From the NCBI GenBank assembly GCA_963693365.1, contig CAVNZM010000001.1, positions 434,001-498,000 of the forward strand: 64,000 bases of DNA. Reading direction: 5' to 3'. Both the position numbers and the translations under genes were made by a program. The notes under the pieces are model-generated. The model made no database searches and was not told where the DNA came from. It worked only from the letters and a program-made list of their open reading frames with translations. How positions within the stretch are numbered: the first letter of the stretch is position 1; the number at the start of each line of letters is the position of its first letter. This DNA is from Amoebidium appalachense. Lineage: Eukaryota; Ichthyosporea. Shown here piece by piece: positions 10,951 to 38,995 of this stretch.

Positions 10951-11148
10951 AATGCATTTTGAATTCAGAATGAAATTTGCAAGATGATACCCTAGGCTAC
11001 ATTCACGTGTCTAAGTCGTCGGAAACGTGTTTTATGAACCTCAGCACTTATATACTGGGGTAGCCATGTGCCAGGGATGCTCGAATGTTCTAGAAAAAAG
11101 CTAAAAATAGCTACTTATAAGCGCTCGATCAGCGATGACGCGAAAAGT

Positions 11149-11172
11149 GTCCCAAATTCGAGCGGTTTACTG
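11149..11172 (-). repeat. Right terminal inverted repeat of the pogo-like element
   Basis: Perfect inverted copy of 8169-8192, followed by the TA duplication at 11173-11174. Confidence 0.95.
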
Positions 11173-11194
11173 TAGTGTTAATGGGGACTTTCTC

Positions 11195-11248
11195 TACTTA
11201 GGCATCGGCCTTTACTTAGGCATCCACCTCTACTTAGGCCCCTTGAGG
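11195..11248 (+). repeat. Three 18-bp tandem repeats in the LINE-B 5' UTR
   Basis: TACTTAGG recurs at 11195, 11213 and 11231 with an 18-bp period; the first two units continue GCATC. Short tandem units in a LINE 5' UTR can be promoter modules; here that is only inference. Confidence 0.6.
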
Positions 11249-11266
11249 GGCAGCTAGAACCCACCC

Positions 11267-12412
11267 ATGGCGTCTCAGGATGCATCCTTGTCCCCGGACC
11301 CTCCTGGGACACCGCCTGGGAGCCGCAAACGTGATACACGGGATGGAGAATCCCCAGATAAGAGGCTAACTAAACTGAGCCGAGCGGAACAGGTTCCCTT
11401 TCCCGAGGTTAAAGCGCCACCGGCCGTGCCGCCAGCAAGTAGTTTTATTTCGAAAGAACAACTGCACTTGATACCCGAGAAGGCTAGGAAAGCCGTGCTC
11501 AAACTTATGGCGCATCATGAGCAGCTCCGCACCCAAGTCTCCGACTTAACAACCCAAGTAGCTGAGTATAAAGCCAAACAGGACCACACAGACCTCCTTG
11601 TTCAGCAAATGGAGACGCGCTTACGGCAGCTGGAAGCTGACCGGGCAACCCCCACCGGCCCTGCCCACGCGGGCCCGGCCCCTGCAGCACAGGCAACCCC
11701 CGATGGGTTACCCACCCCCCCGGGGTCTCCCAAGTTCATACCCACAACGAATCCTAAGGTGTACCGCACTACGGTGGACGCCAAGACCGTGTACGTGTCC
11801 GAGAAAGTCAAAACGTATGCCGAGTCGGTGGCCCAGACCCACGGGGCTACCCAGGCTTTGGCAGCCCTTGCCGCAGCGTCAGCACTGCACCCAACCCGCC
11901 GCCCTCGGGTGGCGTCTGACCCTGCCCCTCAGGGTACCGACGAGTCCGAGTTGACCACTGCAGCCTTCACCTTGGTGCCGGCCAACATCAGCACCATGCG
12001 TGACCGTCTTTACACCCTCGGTGTCCTCAACCGAATGATTCCCGACATGCTCTTCATTGGCCGTCGCTACACAGTGTTCATTGTGCGTGCCGGCTACCGT
12101 GATACCCTCATAAACATCATCCAACGTGCTACCGACGCCACCTTTCTCGCAGACTTCGATCCTACGGCTCCCTACAACACCACACTTAACCGTGTTGATG
12201 CAGAGGCCGCTGCCCGGGCCTCTTGGCAACGCCGGGTGCTTGCAAGAATGGCCAACGCCCATGCATGGGCTGTCAAGGCAGCCACACTTTACCCGGCACA
12301 CGACAGCCGGGCCAAAACAGCAGCTGAGGTGCGTGCCTACTGGGAGGCTCAGCACGTGCAGGTCTTCAGCAAGCCCTACGACCCCACCGCCGCACCAGCC
12401 AACTCCCAGTAA
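11267..12412 (+). CDS. LINE-B ORF1 protein (RNA-binding gag-like, inferred)
   Basis: 381 aa from ATG at 11267 in good context (cccATGG) to TAA at 12410-12412. It starts with a Pro/Ser/charged disordered region, has a coiled-coil-like heptad region at about residues 75-130 (ending MQQ/METRLRQLEADR-type sequence), a Pro/Ala/Thr linker, and a folded-looking C-terminal part around TLGVLNRMIPDMLFIGRRYTVF. No CCHC knuckles are present. Coiled coil plus C-terminal domain, upstream of an EN-RT frame, fits a LINE ORF1 chaperone. ORF2 starts two bases after its stop (TAAGCATG), which suggests coupled reinitiation. LINE-A copy A5 has a counterpart. Confidence 0.85.
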   Translation: MASQDASLSPDPPGTPPGSRKRDTRDGESPDKRLTKLSRAEQVPFPEVKAPPAVPPASSFISKEQLHLIPEKARKAVLKLMAHHEQLRTQVSDLTTQVAEYKAKQDHTDLLVQQMETRLRQLEADRATPTGPAHAGPAPAAQATPDGLPTPPGSPKFIPTTNPKVYRTTVDAKTVYVSEKVKTYAESVAQTHGATQALAALAAASALHPTRRPRVASDPAPQGTDESELTTAAFTLVPANISTMRDRLYTLGVLNRMIPDMLFIGRRYTVFIVRAGYRDTLINIIQRATDATFLADFDPTAPYNTTLNRVDAEAAARASWQRRVLARMANAHAWAVKAATLYPAHDSRAKTAAEVRAYWEAQHVQVFSKPYDPTAAPANSQ

Positions 12413-12414
12413 GC

Positions 12415-15400
12415 ATGCTCTCCTTTCTTTTCTGGAATGCTCGTAGTCTAAATAAGAGTAAAGCACAGTTTCTTCTTTCGTTACCCCAACAGGAGTTCCC
12501 GTTTATTGTTGTCGCAGAAACGTGGTGGCGAGACCACGCCACACTCCGTCGGTCTGGACGGCTCGTCGGCGAGTCTACTCAGCCTGTGGGCCACAAGCCT
12601 CACTCCGGCATAGTGTTCATCGCCGCCTACCACTTTGTTAACCACTGTTCAGTTATAGCACGTACAATACACACACTCACCATCTCAGTTTGTGGCCATA
12701 TATGCACTTTTGTTTATTTTCCACCTAGCCTTCCACTTCTAGCACTTAAACACGAGCTTAACACCATCGCCCCACATAACCCCACACTAGTGTTAGGAGA
12801 CTTTAATAGCCCGCTAACTACCACCCCACACCCCCTACACGGCCACCCACAGGCCCTACTTAAACCCAACCACCCACGCACGCCAACCTTTCACACTTTT
12901 GTTACAGCCTTACGCCTTACTCTTCCATCTGTAGTACAAGAACACCGCACGGACTGGGGGGCAGCCTCTGGTCCTTGCACCTTACACATACACCACAACC
13001 TACACCCCCCACCGTCAGACCACCTACCTATAGTCTTTCGCACTACACTTAGCCGTTCTACGCCGTCACCACAACACACTTACAGACTTAACGTACGCGA
13101 ACTTAAAAGCCAGCGCGGCCAAGCAGACACTCGCTTCTTTTTCGAGACGGTGCAACCGAGTCTATTATCGCTTGTGCGTGATGGACGCCAAACCCCACTA
13201 CGCACCGACCAGACCTTCATCGATAGCGTCTGGTCTACAGTACGAGAAACCTTGTGGGACATAGGTGAATATGCCTGTTTAGGTGCCCAAGTTTACCCAC
13301 AAGCACGAACTACACACACTCGCGGCCCTCGAGCGGAGGCTGCCTTACGTAAGCCTCTACCGTATCACATGCTATTGGGTAATATTCGGAAGATTGATCG
13401 CGGCGATCATTCGATTCGAATAACGGCCGACCCGTCATCCGACCCGGAATCTGCAACCGATTCCTTTTACGGCACCCTGTTTAAACGTAACCCGACATGT
13501 ATGGCCACGGACCTGGGGCAGGCGCCCCCTCCTGTTTTTGTTCCACCCTCCGACACACCACCACCACCACACACGGCGTGGCCAGCGGGGCCGGCTGAGT
13601 TTGGGGCGGAATTGGGGGAACTTTTTACCCCAGATGCGGTATGGCAGTTAGTCTCCCGTTACCCGTCCCGCAAAGCGTGCGGGCCGGACGGCATCCCTAT
13701 GGCACTACTTAAGGTACTCATCCCACCCCGACCCGAGAAAGACGAAAAGCGTGGCCCGCCGCCACCACTTACATGTATTCTTAGCGAGTTGTTTAGCTGG
13801 TATTCTGATGTCGGTAAAGTGCCCTCGGAGTGGCTAGCCACCTTAGTGTTTCCCATCAAGAAAACGGTTGCACAGGGTCCCATCCACGAATTTCGCCCTA
13901 TCACCCTTACGTCCGTTTTTCGCCGATTATTCGAAAGTGGCCTTTTACAGGCCTTTTCCCGTAACCCCACCCTTAAGCAGGCTTCCCAGCTGAGCCCTCT
14001 TCAGGCGGCGTTTTGGCATCGACACTCATGTTACGCACAAATCCTCACTCTACATAATGCAACTCAAAGTGATACCGAGCACCTCGTATTTATCGATTTT
14101 AAGAACGCGTACGACACGGTCGACCTCCCTCGCCTGTGGGCCAAGTTAGCCACTCGCGGTGTCCCATTCCAAATGGGTCGGCTACTGGAAGCTATGTTTA
14201 CGTTTACACGCGGACGAGCGGTGGTTAATGGGCGGCTATCCCCAGGGTTTACCCGCACGCGCGGGGTACTTCAAGGGTCCCTGCTAAGTCCTCTTCTTTT
14301 CAACCTGTATATTGATGATTTAGCCGACACTCTTTCTGCGGCACAAATTGACGGGGGGTTGCCATCCCAGGCTCCTCCCGCCCTCTTTTTTGCCGACGAT
14401 ATTGTGCTTATGTCATCCGATCCTCTCGAACTACGGCAATACATTCGTGTGGTTGAACATTGATGCCAGCGCAACGATATGCAGATTAATGTCAAAAAGT
14501 GTGCCCTTTTATCAAAATCGATACCGGCATGGGACGACGTTTGTATTTTCGGCAGTCCCCTCCCTCGCCCAATCGAATACAAGTATTTGGGGATTCCGGT
14601 GGACGAATGGGGCATATGTTTCAAACGGATGATCGACCGTCGGGTGGAGAGTGCAGGCAGGTGTCTTCGGTTATTTCGGGATGTGTATCTTGCTTCTCTT
14701 TCTCATACTGTCCACCTATACAATCGTCTTAGTATATTTCGCACATATATTCGCCCTTTGTCGGAATACGGGTTGCCCTTACTAGCTATGGCACCCCCTG
14801 ATACTGTTACTAATGTCCTCAAATCATTAGATGATTTCCATTACACAACTTGTTGTATGTTTCTCACTGGTTTTTCCACACCTATCCCTAGACGCCTTTT
14901 TGATTCTCTCTACGCACTCACACCACCATCACAACGCGTACACGAATTAGCCCTTAAATTTCACGAGCACATCACCCGCCTGTCCGCTTGTGCCCCGGAC
15001 CACCCGCTCTTCCGGCTACACGCATCCCCGCCGGATTCGCCCCTGTACCTCTTCCCTTCCCCATCGTCTCTGCCCATTGCCGAGCGCTATGTGGAATGGC
15101 TGGCGACCCCCCCGGAGGTACGGCTAGATCATAGTGTGAATATGAATAGTTTCAAGTCTATGGCTGATAGATATCTTTTTACTCTACGTGTTGAGTCCCT
15201 TCCGGTGTTAGGACCGCACAAACACCAACTACTAGTAGCCTATATGGCGGATACGGTTAGAGAGTCTCGTTCATACATAGATTCGTTTATTCGTAATGTG
15301 GTGTGGTGTAAAAACGCAAAGATGATTATGGCTTGGCGGTGTAATCGGTTTCTGGTGTCTCCTGCTCGTATGTGTAATATGTGTGGGGGGCGGTTTACTC

Positions 15401-15618
15401 GCGGCTGCATATCTATCAATAAATGCAACCTGTTAGCTAATGTATTAGAACCGGAGGTTATTGGCGGTTTTATTCTCTTTTCTTCATCTCTTCCTCAATA
15501 TATCCGTTTTAAGATGACTATCCTAGATCACCTTATTAATGCTGCACAGTATGATATTGTGATCCGGTGCCTTAACTTTCTGTCGGAGCTACCGATGCTA
15601 GCATCTGCTTACCCATAA
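12415..15618 (+). pseudogene. LINE-B ORF2: AP endonuclease plus reverse transcriptase, one in-frame stop
   Basis: 1067 codons from ATG at 12415 to TAA at 15616-15618, interrupted only by TGA at 14461-14463. Order: exonuclease/endonuclease/phosphatase domain (FLFWNARSLN, the catalytic Glu in AETWW, LGDFNSPL, SDHLPIVF), a linker, the reverse transcriptase (KACGPDGIP, FIDFKNAYDTV, RGVLQGSLLSPLLFNLYIDD, catalytic FADD in LFFADDIVLMSS), and a C-terminal CNMCGGRF...C cluster. The stop replaces a codon that is TGG (Trp) in LINE-A (EWCKAN), so a single base change explains it. The enzyme would nick target DNA and prime cDNA synthesis there. Without readthrough it loses everything after the catalytic box. 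Confidence 0.92.
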
Positions 15619-15758
15619 TATGTAATAGGGGTGTCAGATCCTACGATGGCGCTCATTGTTGCCTAGCATGTACATATGTCACTGGCTGCATTTGATTGGC
15701 TGTGCTGGAAAACGCAGTAGGCCGTCGAATGTGGCTGGGCCTCCGGCAATGTCCACGC

Positions 15759-15764
15759 AATAAA
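15759..15764 (+). terminator. Polyadenylation signal AATAAA of LINE-B
   Basis: AATAAA lies 15 bp before the element's 3' end. Confidence 0.6.
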
Positions 15765-15779
15765 AAGTGTGTAAACCCC

Positions 15780-16514
15780 TTAATGGGGCGAAAGGATGAT
15801 ATGGGGCCCTCAGAGTCCTTCTTAACTATGGGGATCACTAAGGTATCTAACCAAGATGACGGGACATGTCCACATTTAACACACCAAGAAAAGAGAGAGC
15901 TTAACATGATAGTAAGATCAGGTTTAATAGCACGATCACTTTCCTTTTGTGGGTAGGAGGGAACAAGGATTTTAAGAAACCCAGCAGGGAGTCCATCAGG
16001 TCCACAAGACTTACTAGAGCTATAACTAGATATCACAGACCATATGGCATCGGGACTGAAAAAGGGGAGGATCGATTCTATGGGGATAGATGGGTCTAGA
16101 GGCCACACAATAGGTTTCTGAGCGGGGGTCCTATCTTTAAACAGTTCCGAGAAATACTTATCAGAGTCTATGAGGGGGTCTCCAGTGGTATCACCAATAA
16201 TACGAGCAGGGGGGCCAAATCGATTCATACTAGCAAGCCGGCGCAAGCTTTCCTTTTGAGACAGGGGTTCACCTAGTCTAGCGGGAGTGGTGTTTGGTAA
16301 CAAGAGAGCATCGGGATGTTCCTTTCTACCACCGCCAGCATAATCACCGAGATCTATCAAATCATCAACAATAAAGTTAGTGCATGTATCTAGTACGAGG
16401 TGTGAATCTGGTCTGGCTTGTTCAGATTCTAATAGGCGCATATATATAGGGTGTTTCGTTGCATAGCATACACATACATCAACTCTACCCCACTGTGACT
16501 TAAGCTGGGATAGA
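15780..16514 (-). pseudogene. LINE-A ORF2, endonuclease-RT linker and first RT blocks (copy A3, upstream half)
   Basis: On the minus strand it encodes LSQLKSQWGRVDV..., SKSCGPDGLPAGFLKIL, SWLDTLVIPIVKKDSEG and SSFRPI, nearly identical to copy A5 (62640-63390). It begins at a 5' truncation near 16514, so the endonuclease is missing, and it breaks at the LINE-B insertion within the SFRPIT block. The minus-strand frame continues into LINE-B and has no meaning there. Confidence 0.88.
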
Positions 16515-17924
16515 TCACTATGTGACTTTTTAGCCGGGTTCAGTGACCATCCTGCCGCGGCAGGGTTCGAATTTGGTTTCAAAGGCGTCGTATCTACGTA
16601 TACCATGACAAACACTGCGACCTCGTTACAGGAAGTAATTGAAAGCCTTTTGTTAATAATGGATGATGGCAAAAAAAGGGCCTGTGTACAGGAAAATGCG
16701 ACGTGATGGTTACACTTGGCATCTAAAAAAAATCAAATTCGATAACCTTTTAGGTACGATCAAACATTTTCGAACGCTGAATTTTCGGAAAACCGGGTGA
16801 CGATAGTCTTGAAATGTAGACAAGTTTTTTGGCAAAAGTTTTGTGAATTAGACGCCTGACAGGCCCTTGCGCAAGTGTGATGACGTCAGGGGCCGCCGGA
16901 AACTGACCAGGAAGGGGCTTCGCCCAATAATACTTGCACTCAATGACAGGGTGGCACACACACAATCACACACACCGGGTCCCGGCCACACCCACAGTGT
17001 CACCGGTGCACGCCCACCCACCCACCCACCCGCACCCACATGTGCACCCACACCCACAACCACACGCGTACGCGTGCAACACAGACAAATTTTCAATGAA
17101 GATCGAATTCTTGTTCAGTCACGGAATCAAGATTATGTTGTTCTCTAAACCCCCCCCCCCCCCCCCCCCCCCTTCGTCCTCACCGGCCTGCACGGCCCCA
17201 CACACACTGAAATCGAAAATAAAGAAAAACGAGGGACCTGCACTGATGATTTTCACGTGAGGTCTAACGGCCTAAGGCAAACTGTAACTTATTCACGGAG
17301 CCCACATTACTAACCCTAATGTGGGAATAATCAATCAAATGCATGTGCTTATGAGTGCGCTGAGTACATCTCCAGCGTGTTTGAAACACTTCACACTTTC
17401 GAATTCATGTTTTATTCCTCAGAGTTTTGACTATCAAAGTCAAACCCGTGGGAAATAGAGATATTCACATTGCATGACAACTGCCCAGACTTTGAATCAT
17501 ATAATGCTACAGTGTGTGTGTGAAGTGTACACGTGTATGTGTATGTGGGTGTATGCAAGTCTGTGTGCAAGGGAATTAAATTTGTGTGTATGCACGTGTA
17601 TCAACCTTGTTAGTCAATGCGAGAGTGTGTGGGAGGTGGAATCAGCGTGCATGTCAAGATCGTTGCCCCACAGATCTACTCAATGCGAGTAGATATATGT
17701 GCACACATACATGCCACATATACACATCGGAGTGTCGACTGTCGGATAATAAAGCATCAGGTTAGTGGTCCTGATGAATAAACTAGCACTGTGCAATGGG
17801 AGCGGTTATATAAACGTAAAAAAGAGTTGATCCAAATTCAACAAACAAAACAAAGTGATGGTGGGTGGTGGGTTAAGTCTCCCAGGATGGACCTGCCAGC
17901 CGTTGCCATCGCTGGTGGTGGGCT
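16515..17924. other. Intergenic region between LINE-A copy A3 and the CCT4 3' end
   Basis: No convincing gene. It contains a TGACGTCA box (16881-16888), a CA-rich and CCCA-rich stretch (16955-17070), a C run (17149-17172) and a GT-rich stretch (17513-17600). The CCT4 transcript must end here, but no AATAAA on the minus strand is evident close to the stop. Confidence 0.5.
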
Positions 17925-31293
<13,369 letters not shown>

Positions 31294-31300
31294 TTTGAAA

Positions 31301-31473
31301 AAAATATATAGTTGCTTATATATACAGCTTCTAATGCTCCTAAGAAGAAAAGATAGAAAACCGAATCGCTGAGAGAGGGGGCGAGGGTCGTGCGTGAAAA
31401 AAACGTTGTAACAGCCGCAGTGTTTTGGATCCAGACGAAAAACTTGGGTGACGTCATTTGTATATGTCACGTG
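31301..31473 (-). promoter_or_regulatory. Candidate CCT4 promoter
   Basis: Just upstream of the CCT4 ATG (31293) are two TATATAT stretches (31303-31310, 31317-31324). About 155-180 bp upstream lie a CRE-like palindrome TGACGTCA (31449-31456) and an E-box CACGTG (31468-31473). The motifs are visible; their use is inferred. Confidence 0.4.
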
Positions 31474-31946
31474 GGGTATGCGCGCCAAAATTTGGAGCAA
31501 CGATTGATCATCATATATGGTTATTCCAATTCTCCGATTACAACCGCGTTCACAGTGGGCAGTACCTCAGTGGATACGGTGTTCCCCGGGGGGGGGGGGG
31601 GGGGGGCGAACGCATCCCCCGCCCAATTGCAACGCAGGATCGAACCCCACACCCTCCAGGGATCCCCCCCCTCCCCATCCGGGCCCCCCCAACCTCCGCA
31701 CACCCTCTCTCTCCCCTCCCCCCTCACCCCTCAACACCCACTCACCACCACATGCTGCACACGCACGCGCACGCAAACGCACACACACACACACACGTTA
31801 CACACACACGCGTGCACACACACACGCACACACGTACTGTGCACACACACACGTACACACACACGCACGCACACACACACACCTTCTATTTCCCCTCTAC
31901 AACATACACACCATCTGGCCCACCACCACCAGTATGCACCACCAGT
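31474..31946. other. CA-rich intergenic stretch before LINE-A copy A4
   Basis: A G run at 31589-31606 is followed by Pro-codon-like C-rich sequence and interrupted CA repeats (31780-31885). No gene is seen; a plus-strand open frame runs through it into LINE-A only by chance. Confidence 0.6.
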
Positions 31947-33182
31947 AGATTGTTCGATGTAGTGTCAGAGTGGTGCAAGGCAAACCTTATGATCCTTAAC
32001 ATAGACAAATGTGGTGTTCTTGTACCTGATATAGCTAACAATTTACACACATTTACATTATCATCTAAACCTGTACCTATAGTTCCAGAATACAAATATC
32101 TTGGTGTTCCGGTTGATTCTGTTGGTGTTATGTTTCCCCATATGGTCGAAAAGAGGGTAGAGTTGGCTCGTAAGCGGTTAGCTTTCTTCTCGGCTAATAT
32201 TTTTAAAGACACACCCCTCCATCCTTCTATTAGACTTACATTTATTCGCACTTTTGTCTTCCCGGCATGTGAATATGGTTTACCCCTTCTCGCCGCTTGG
32301 ATCAAGAAAGAGAGAACTAGAGCGCTTAAACCCTTGGCAAATTTCCTTGAAGCAGAAGTTGCCTCCTTTCTATCTAACAACTGTTGTAAACCTGGGCCTG
32401 TAACGCTCTCGATATATGGTCTGGTCCCAATAGCTGCTAGAGTATCCTATCTCGCGCTGAAATTCAATAAGCACATAAGCCGCTTAAAGAAGTATTTGCC
32501 CTCCCACCCTCTCTTCTCTATCCGACCTGTCCCCTCCTCACCTCTCCCCTCTTTCCTCCCCTCTCTCTCCCCTTCTCCCCTGGGCACAAATACAAATAAA
32601 CCCCGCAATAGTGTGTGTGTGACTTTGGACTGCCACTTACTTATTAAACATGTACACAATCACAAGATAACCACGCAATATAACAAATGGAAAAAGATAC
32701 CACACGACACTAGACCCGATGAAAGCATACACCTTGAAAAACTAAGCCTTATGTCTCGTTTTATATATACTGACCGCCTCAACCATATTGCCAAATATGG
32801 CACTCGCAAGTGTATAACACCTAAATACATATTACCTTCCTGTAGAACTGGTCTTTCTCTAGCTGATGGTATTATTGATCAATTACCACGCTTTTACTGT
32901 ACACGTGCTATACAGTGGAGATCTAATAAGTATAAGGTGGCATCATTTGCATGCCCAAACAACACACACACACACCAGTTTAACCGGTCATGTATCGCCA
33001 AATGTAGTTTGATAGACCACATAATACCGCAACACACACACGTCACATTCACAACAGACACCCAGAAAGATAGCCTACCTGTAAATTACAACATCCTTGA
33101 TTTTATACTAAACACGCGTAACTACGACCTGTTTATTAGATGTATTGATTGGCTTGAGAAACACATCACTACAAAATTATAG
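31947..33182 (+). pseudogene. LINE-A ORF2 C-terminal part (copy A4)
   Basis: One open frame to TAG at 33180-33182 encodes the RT thumb and C-terminal region (VVSEWCKANLMILNIDKCG to WLEKHITTKL). It is nearly identical to A1 but lacks A1's 4-bp duplication. The catalytic YADD and everything before it are missing, so it cannot work alone. Confidence 0.9.
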
Positions 33183-33203
33183 CGCACGCGCACACACACA
33201 CAC

Positions 33204-33260
<57 letters not shown>

Positions 33261-33292
33261 CCAGCTGATACCGAGTGTCCCGAGGGGAGCCC

Positions 33293-33332
<40 letters not shown>

Positions 33333-33525
33333 GGGGAACCCCAACTAATTGATTTCTCCTTGTAGTCTTTATGGTGTCTCGTAGAGAAAGTAAACCCTGA
33401 TATATAGTCACCACCCGACATCTATGTACGTGATCATGATATACCGCTGAGGGGATATTCCGAGCAAAACCCCCCCCCATACCTGAGACTGGTTCTCTTT
33501 GCCTCGAGTAAACAGCGTAAACCCC
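31947..33525 (+). mobile_element. LINE-A copy A4, 5'-truncated
   Basis: The copy begins inside the RT coding region at AGATTGTTCGATG and ends at GTAAACCCC, as A1 does. The flank after the 3' end starts GTATGCA, and GTATGCA also occurs just before the 5' junction (31932-31938), which may be an imperfect target duplication. 5' truncation is normal for LINE insertion. Confidence 0.9.
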
Positions 33526-34169
33526 GTATGCATATGCACCTGAGCTAGCGCTGGGCTCGAGCTCCTAGCTAGAGCAAGGGTATATCGAATAACACGTACA
33601 CGTACACATGCACATGCATTCACGTGCGCATAGGTTTTTCAAAAATTAAATTTCTGCAATATCAAGTTCTAGGGTTAGCTGGCCACGGGTGGATGTCAGT
33701 GGAGGGTCTGCCTGTGTGTGTGTACGTGTATGTTTGTGCGTGCGTGTGTCTGAGTCACTGTTTGGGAGAGACGGGGGGAGGGGGGGGGGGGGGGGGGGGG
33801 GGGGCACGAAATATATTAATACACGCGTGTGCACAGTGATTTGCCACTGCCATATTATTAAACGAGATACACAGCATACGGTACAGAGAGAGAGATCAAC
33901 CAGTGATCCATGAGAATATGGAACATGAAATATTCGTAAACTCATGCAAGATACATATACCGTGCACACAGAGAAATAAAGATCCAGTTTTCAGATGCAC
34001 AGAGAGAAATCCAAAATCCAGTTTTCAGATAAGATTTTGGGTCTTCACCTGCAAAGCTAAATAAGTTATACTAAGTCGTCATTCATTAAAAAAAACTCCC
34101 TACATACAAGGCTGTGTAATCAGCTGTTGAATAAATACGTACTTCACACACATTCAAACTGGAACATAT
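33526..34169. other. Intergenic region downstream of the acetylhydrolase gene
   Basis: A G run (33780-33804) and GT-rich sequence lie in otherwise unique sequence. A short direct repeat (ATCCAGTTTTCAGAT) occurs at about 33980 and 34015. No gene is seen. Confidence 0.5.
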
Positions 34170-38607
<4,438 letters not shown>

Positions 38608-38675
38608 GAATGGAGTCAAAAGTACTGAGTGGATTGGAACTTGTCGAGTTGGTTTTATACTGTCGCACAACATAG

Positions 38676-38995
38676 GCGGCCGGATGATCAGGGGTGTAGC
38701 GACTTGACTTCAAGTCGCGACTTGAAGTCACCAAGCACCCTGACTTCAACCAAGTCAAGTCAGGTCACGAGGCCTGACATAGGAGTGACTTGAAGGGGGG
38801 AGGGGGGATTGGGGCGAGGAAGCATATGAGGGTGGGTTGGAAGGGGGGGCGCAATGCCCGCCCGTGGCCCAGCCGGCCACTGGTGGGCTAAAAATAGTAC
38901 TCCTCCAAGTCGCGACTTCAAGTCAAGTCAAGTCATCAAACCGAGCATACAATTATAGCTATAAGTCAAGTCAAGTCGTTGAGGCTCTGCCACAC
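38676..38995. repeat. Foldback element built of AAGTC/GACTT motifs
   Basis: The ends are inverted copies: GGCC...GATCAGGGGTGTAGCGACTTGAC at the left and GTCAAGTCG...CCACACCCCCGCTGATTGGCC at the right. Inside the left end is a perfect 26-bp palindrome at 38705-38730 (half site TGACTTCAAGTCG), with related AAGTCGCGACTTCAAG at about 38906. There is no coding sequence, so it is probably a non-autonomous inverted-repeat transposon. It lies just upstream of the acetylhydrolase start. Confidence 0.6.

Larger units (their letters stand above)
8169..11172 (+). mobile_element. Complete pogo/Tigger-like (Tc1/mariner superfamily) DNA transposon
   Basis: The element is 3004 bp with perfect 24-bp terminal inverted repeats starting CAGTAAACCGCT, flanked by a TA duplication (8167-8168 and 11173-11174). 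TA targets and CAGT ends are typical of pogo-type elements. It encodes a CENP-B/pogo-like DDE transposase and an overlapping charged reading frame. A polyadenylation signal lies before the right end. The element sits in LINE-A copy A3, a few bases from the LINE-B insertion. Intact ends suggest recent insertion. Confidence 0.93.
11187..15779 (+). mobile_element. LINE-B, nearly full-length non-LTR retrotransposon
   Basis: About 4.6 kb holding a short 5' UTR, ORF1, ORF2 (endonuclease plus reverse transcriptase) and a 3' UTR with AATAAA at 15759-15764. It is flanked by a 9-bp duplication TTAATGGGG (11178-11186 and 15780-15788) and inserted into the opposite strand of LINE-A copy A3. The 3' terminus GTAAACCCC is the same as that of LINE-A, although the proteins have diverged. 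Apart from one stop in ORF2 the copy looks intact. Confidence 0.92.
6425..16514 (-). mobile_element. LINE-A copy A3, split by LINE-B and a pogo transposon
   Basis: Minus-strand LINE-A sequence runs from about 16514 down to 15780, stops at LINE-B, and resumes at 8168 down to the gap at 6425. Copy A5 (63370-63409) shows the uninterrupted order ...CCCATTACACTAACCCAGG..., which matches the broken ends exactly apart from the insertion duplications. The 5' end at 16514 is a truncation point relative to A5. The 3' end lies in or beyond the gap. Confidence 0.88.

Noticed and set aside
11267-11502. Minus-strand frames opposite LINE-B ORF1
   Set aside because: Shadows of the plus-strand coding sequence.
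14461-14463. TGA read as Trp (alternative genetic code)
   Set aside because: TGA closes the copia-1 pol, copia-2 pol and pogo frames in natural positions; a single point mutation is simpler.
16560-16585. GGTTCGAATTT resembling a tRNA B box
   Set aside because: No T stem, anticodon arm or A box can be drawn around it.
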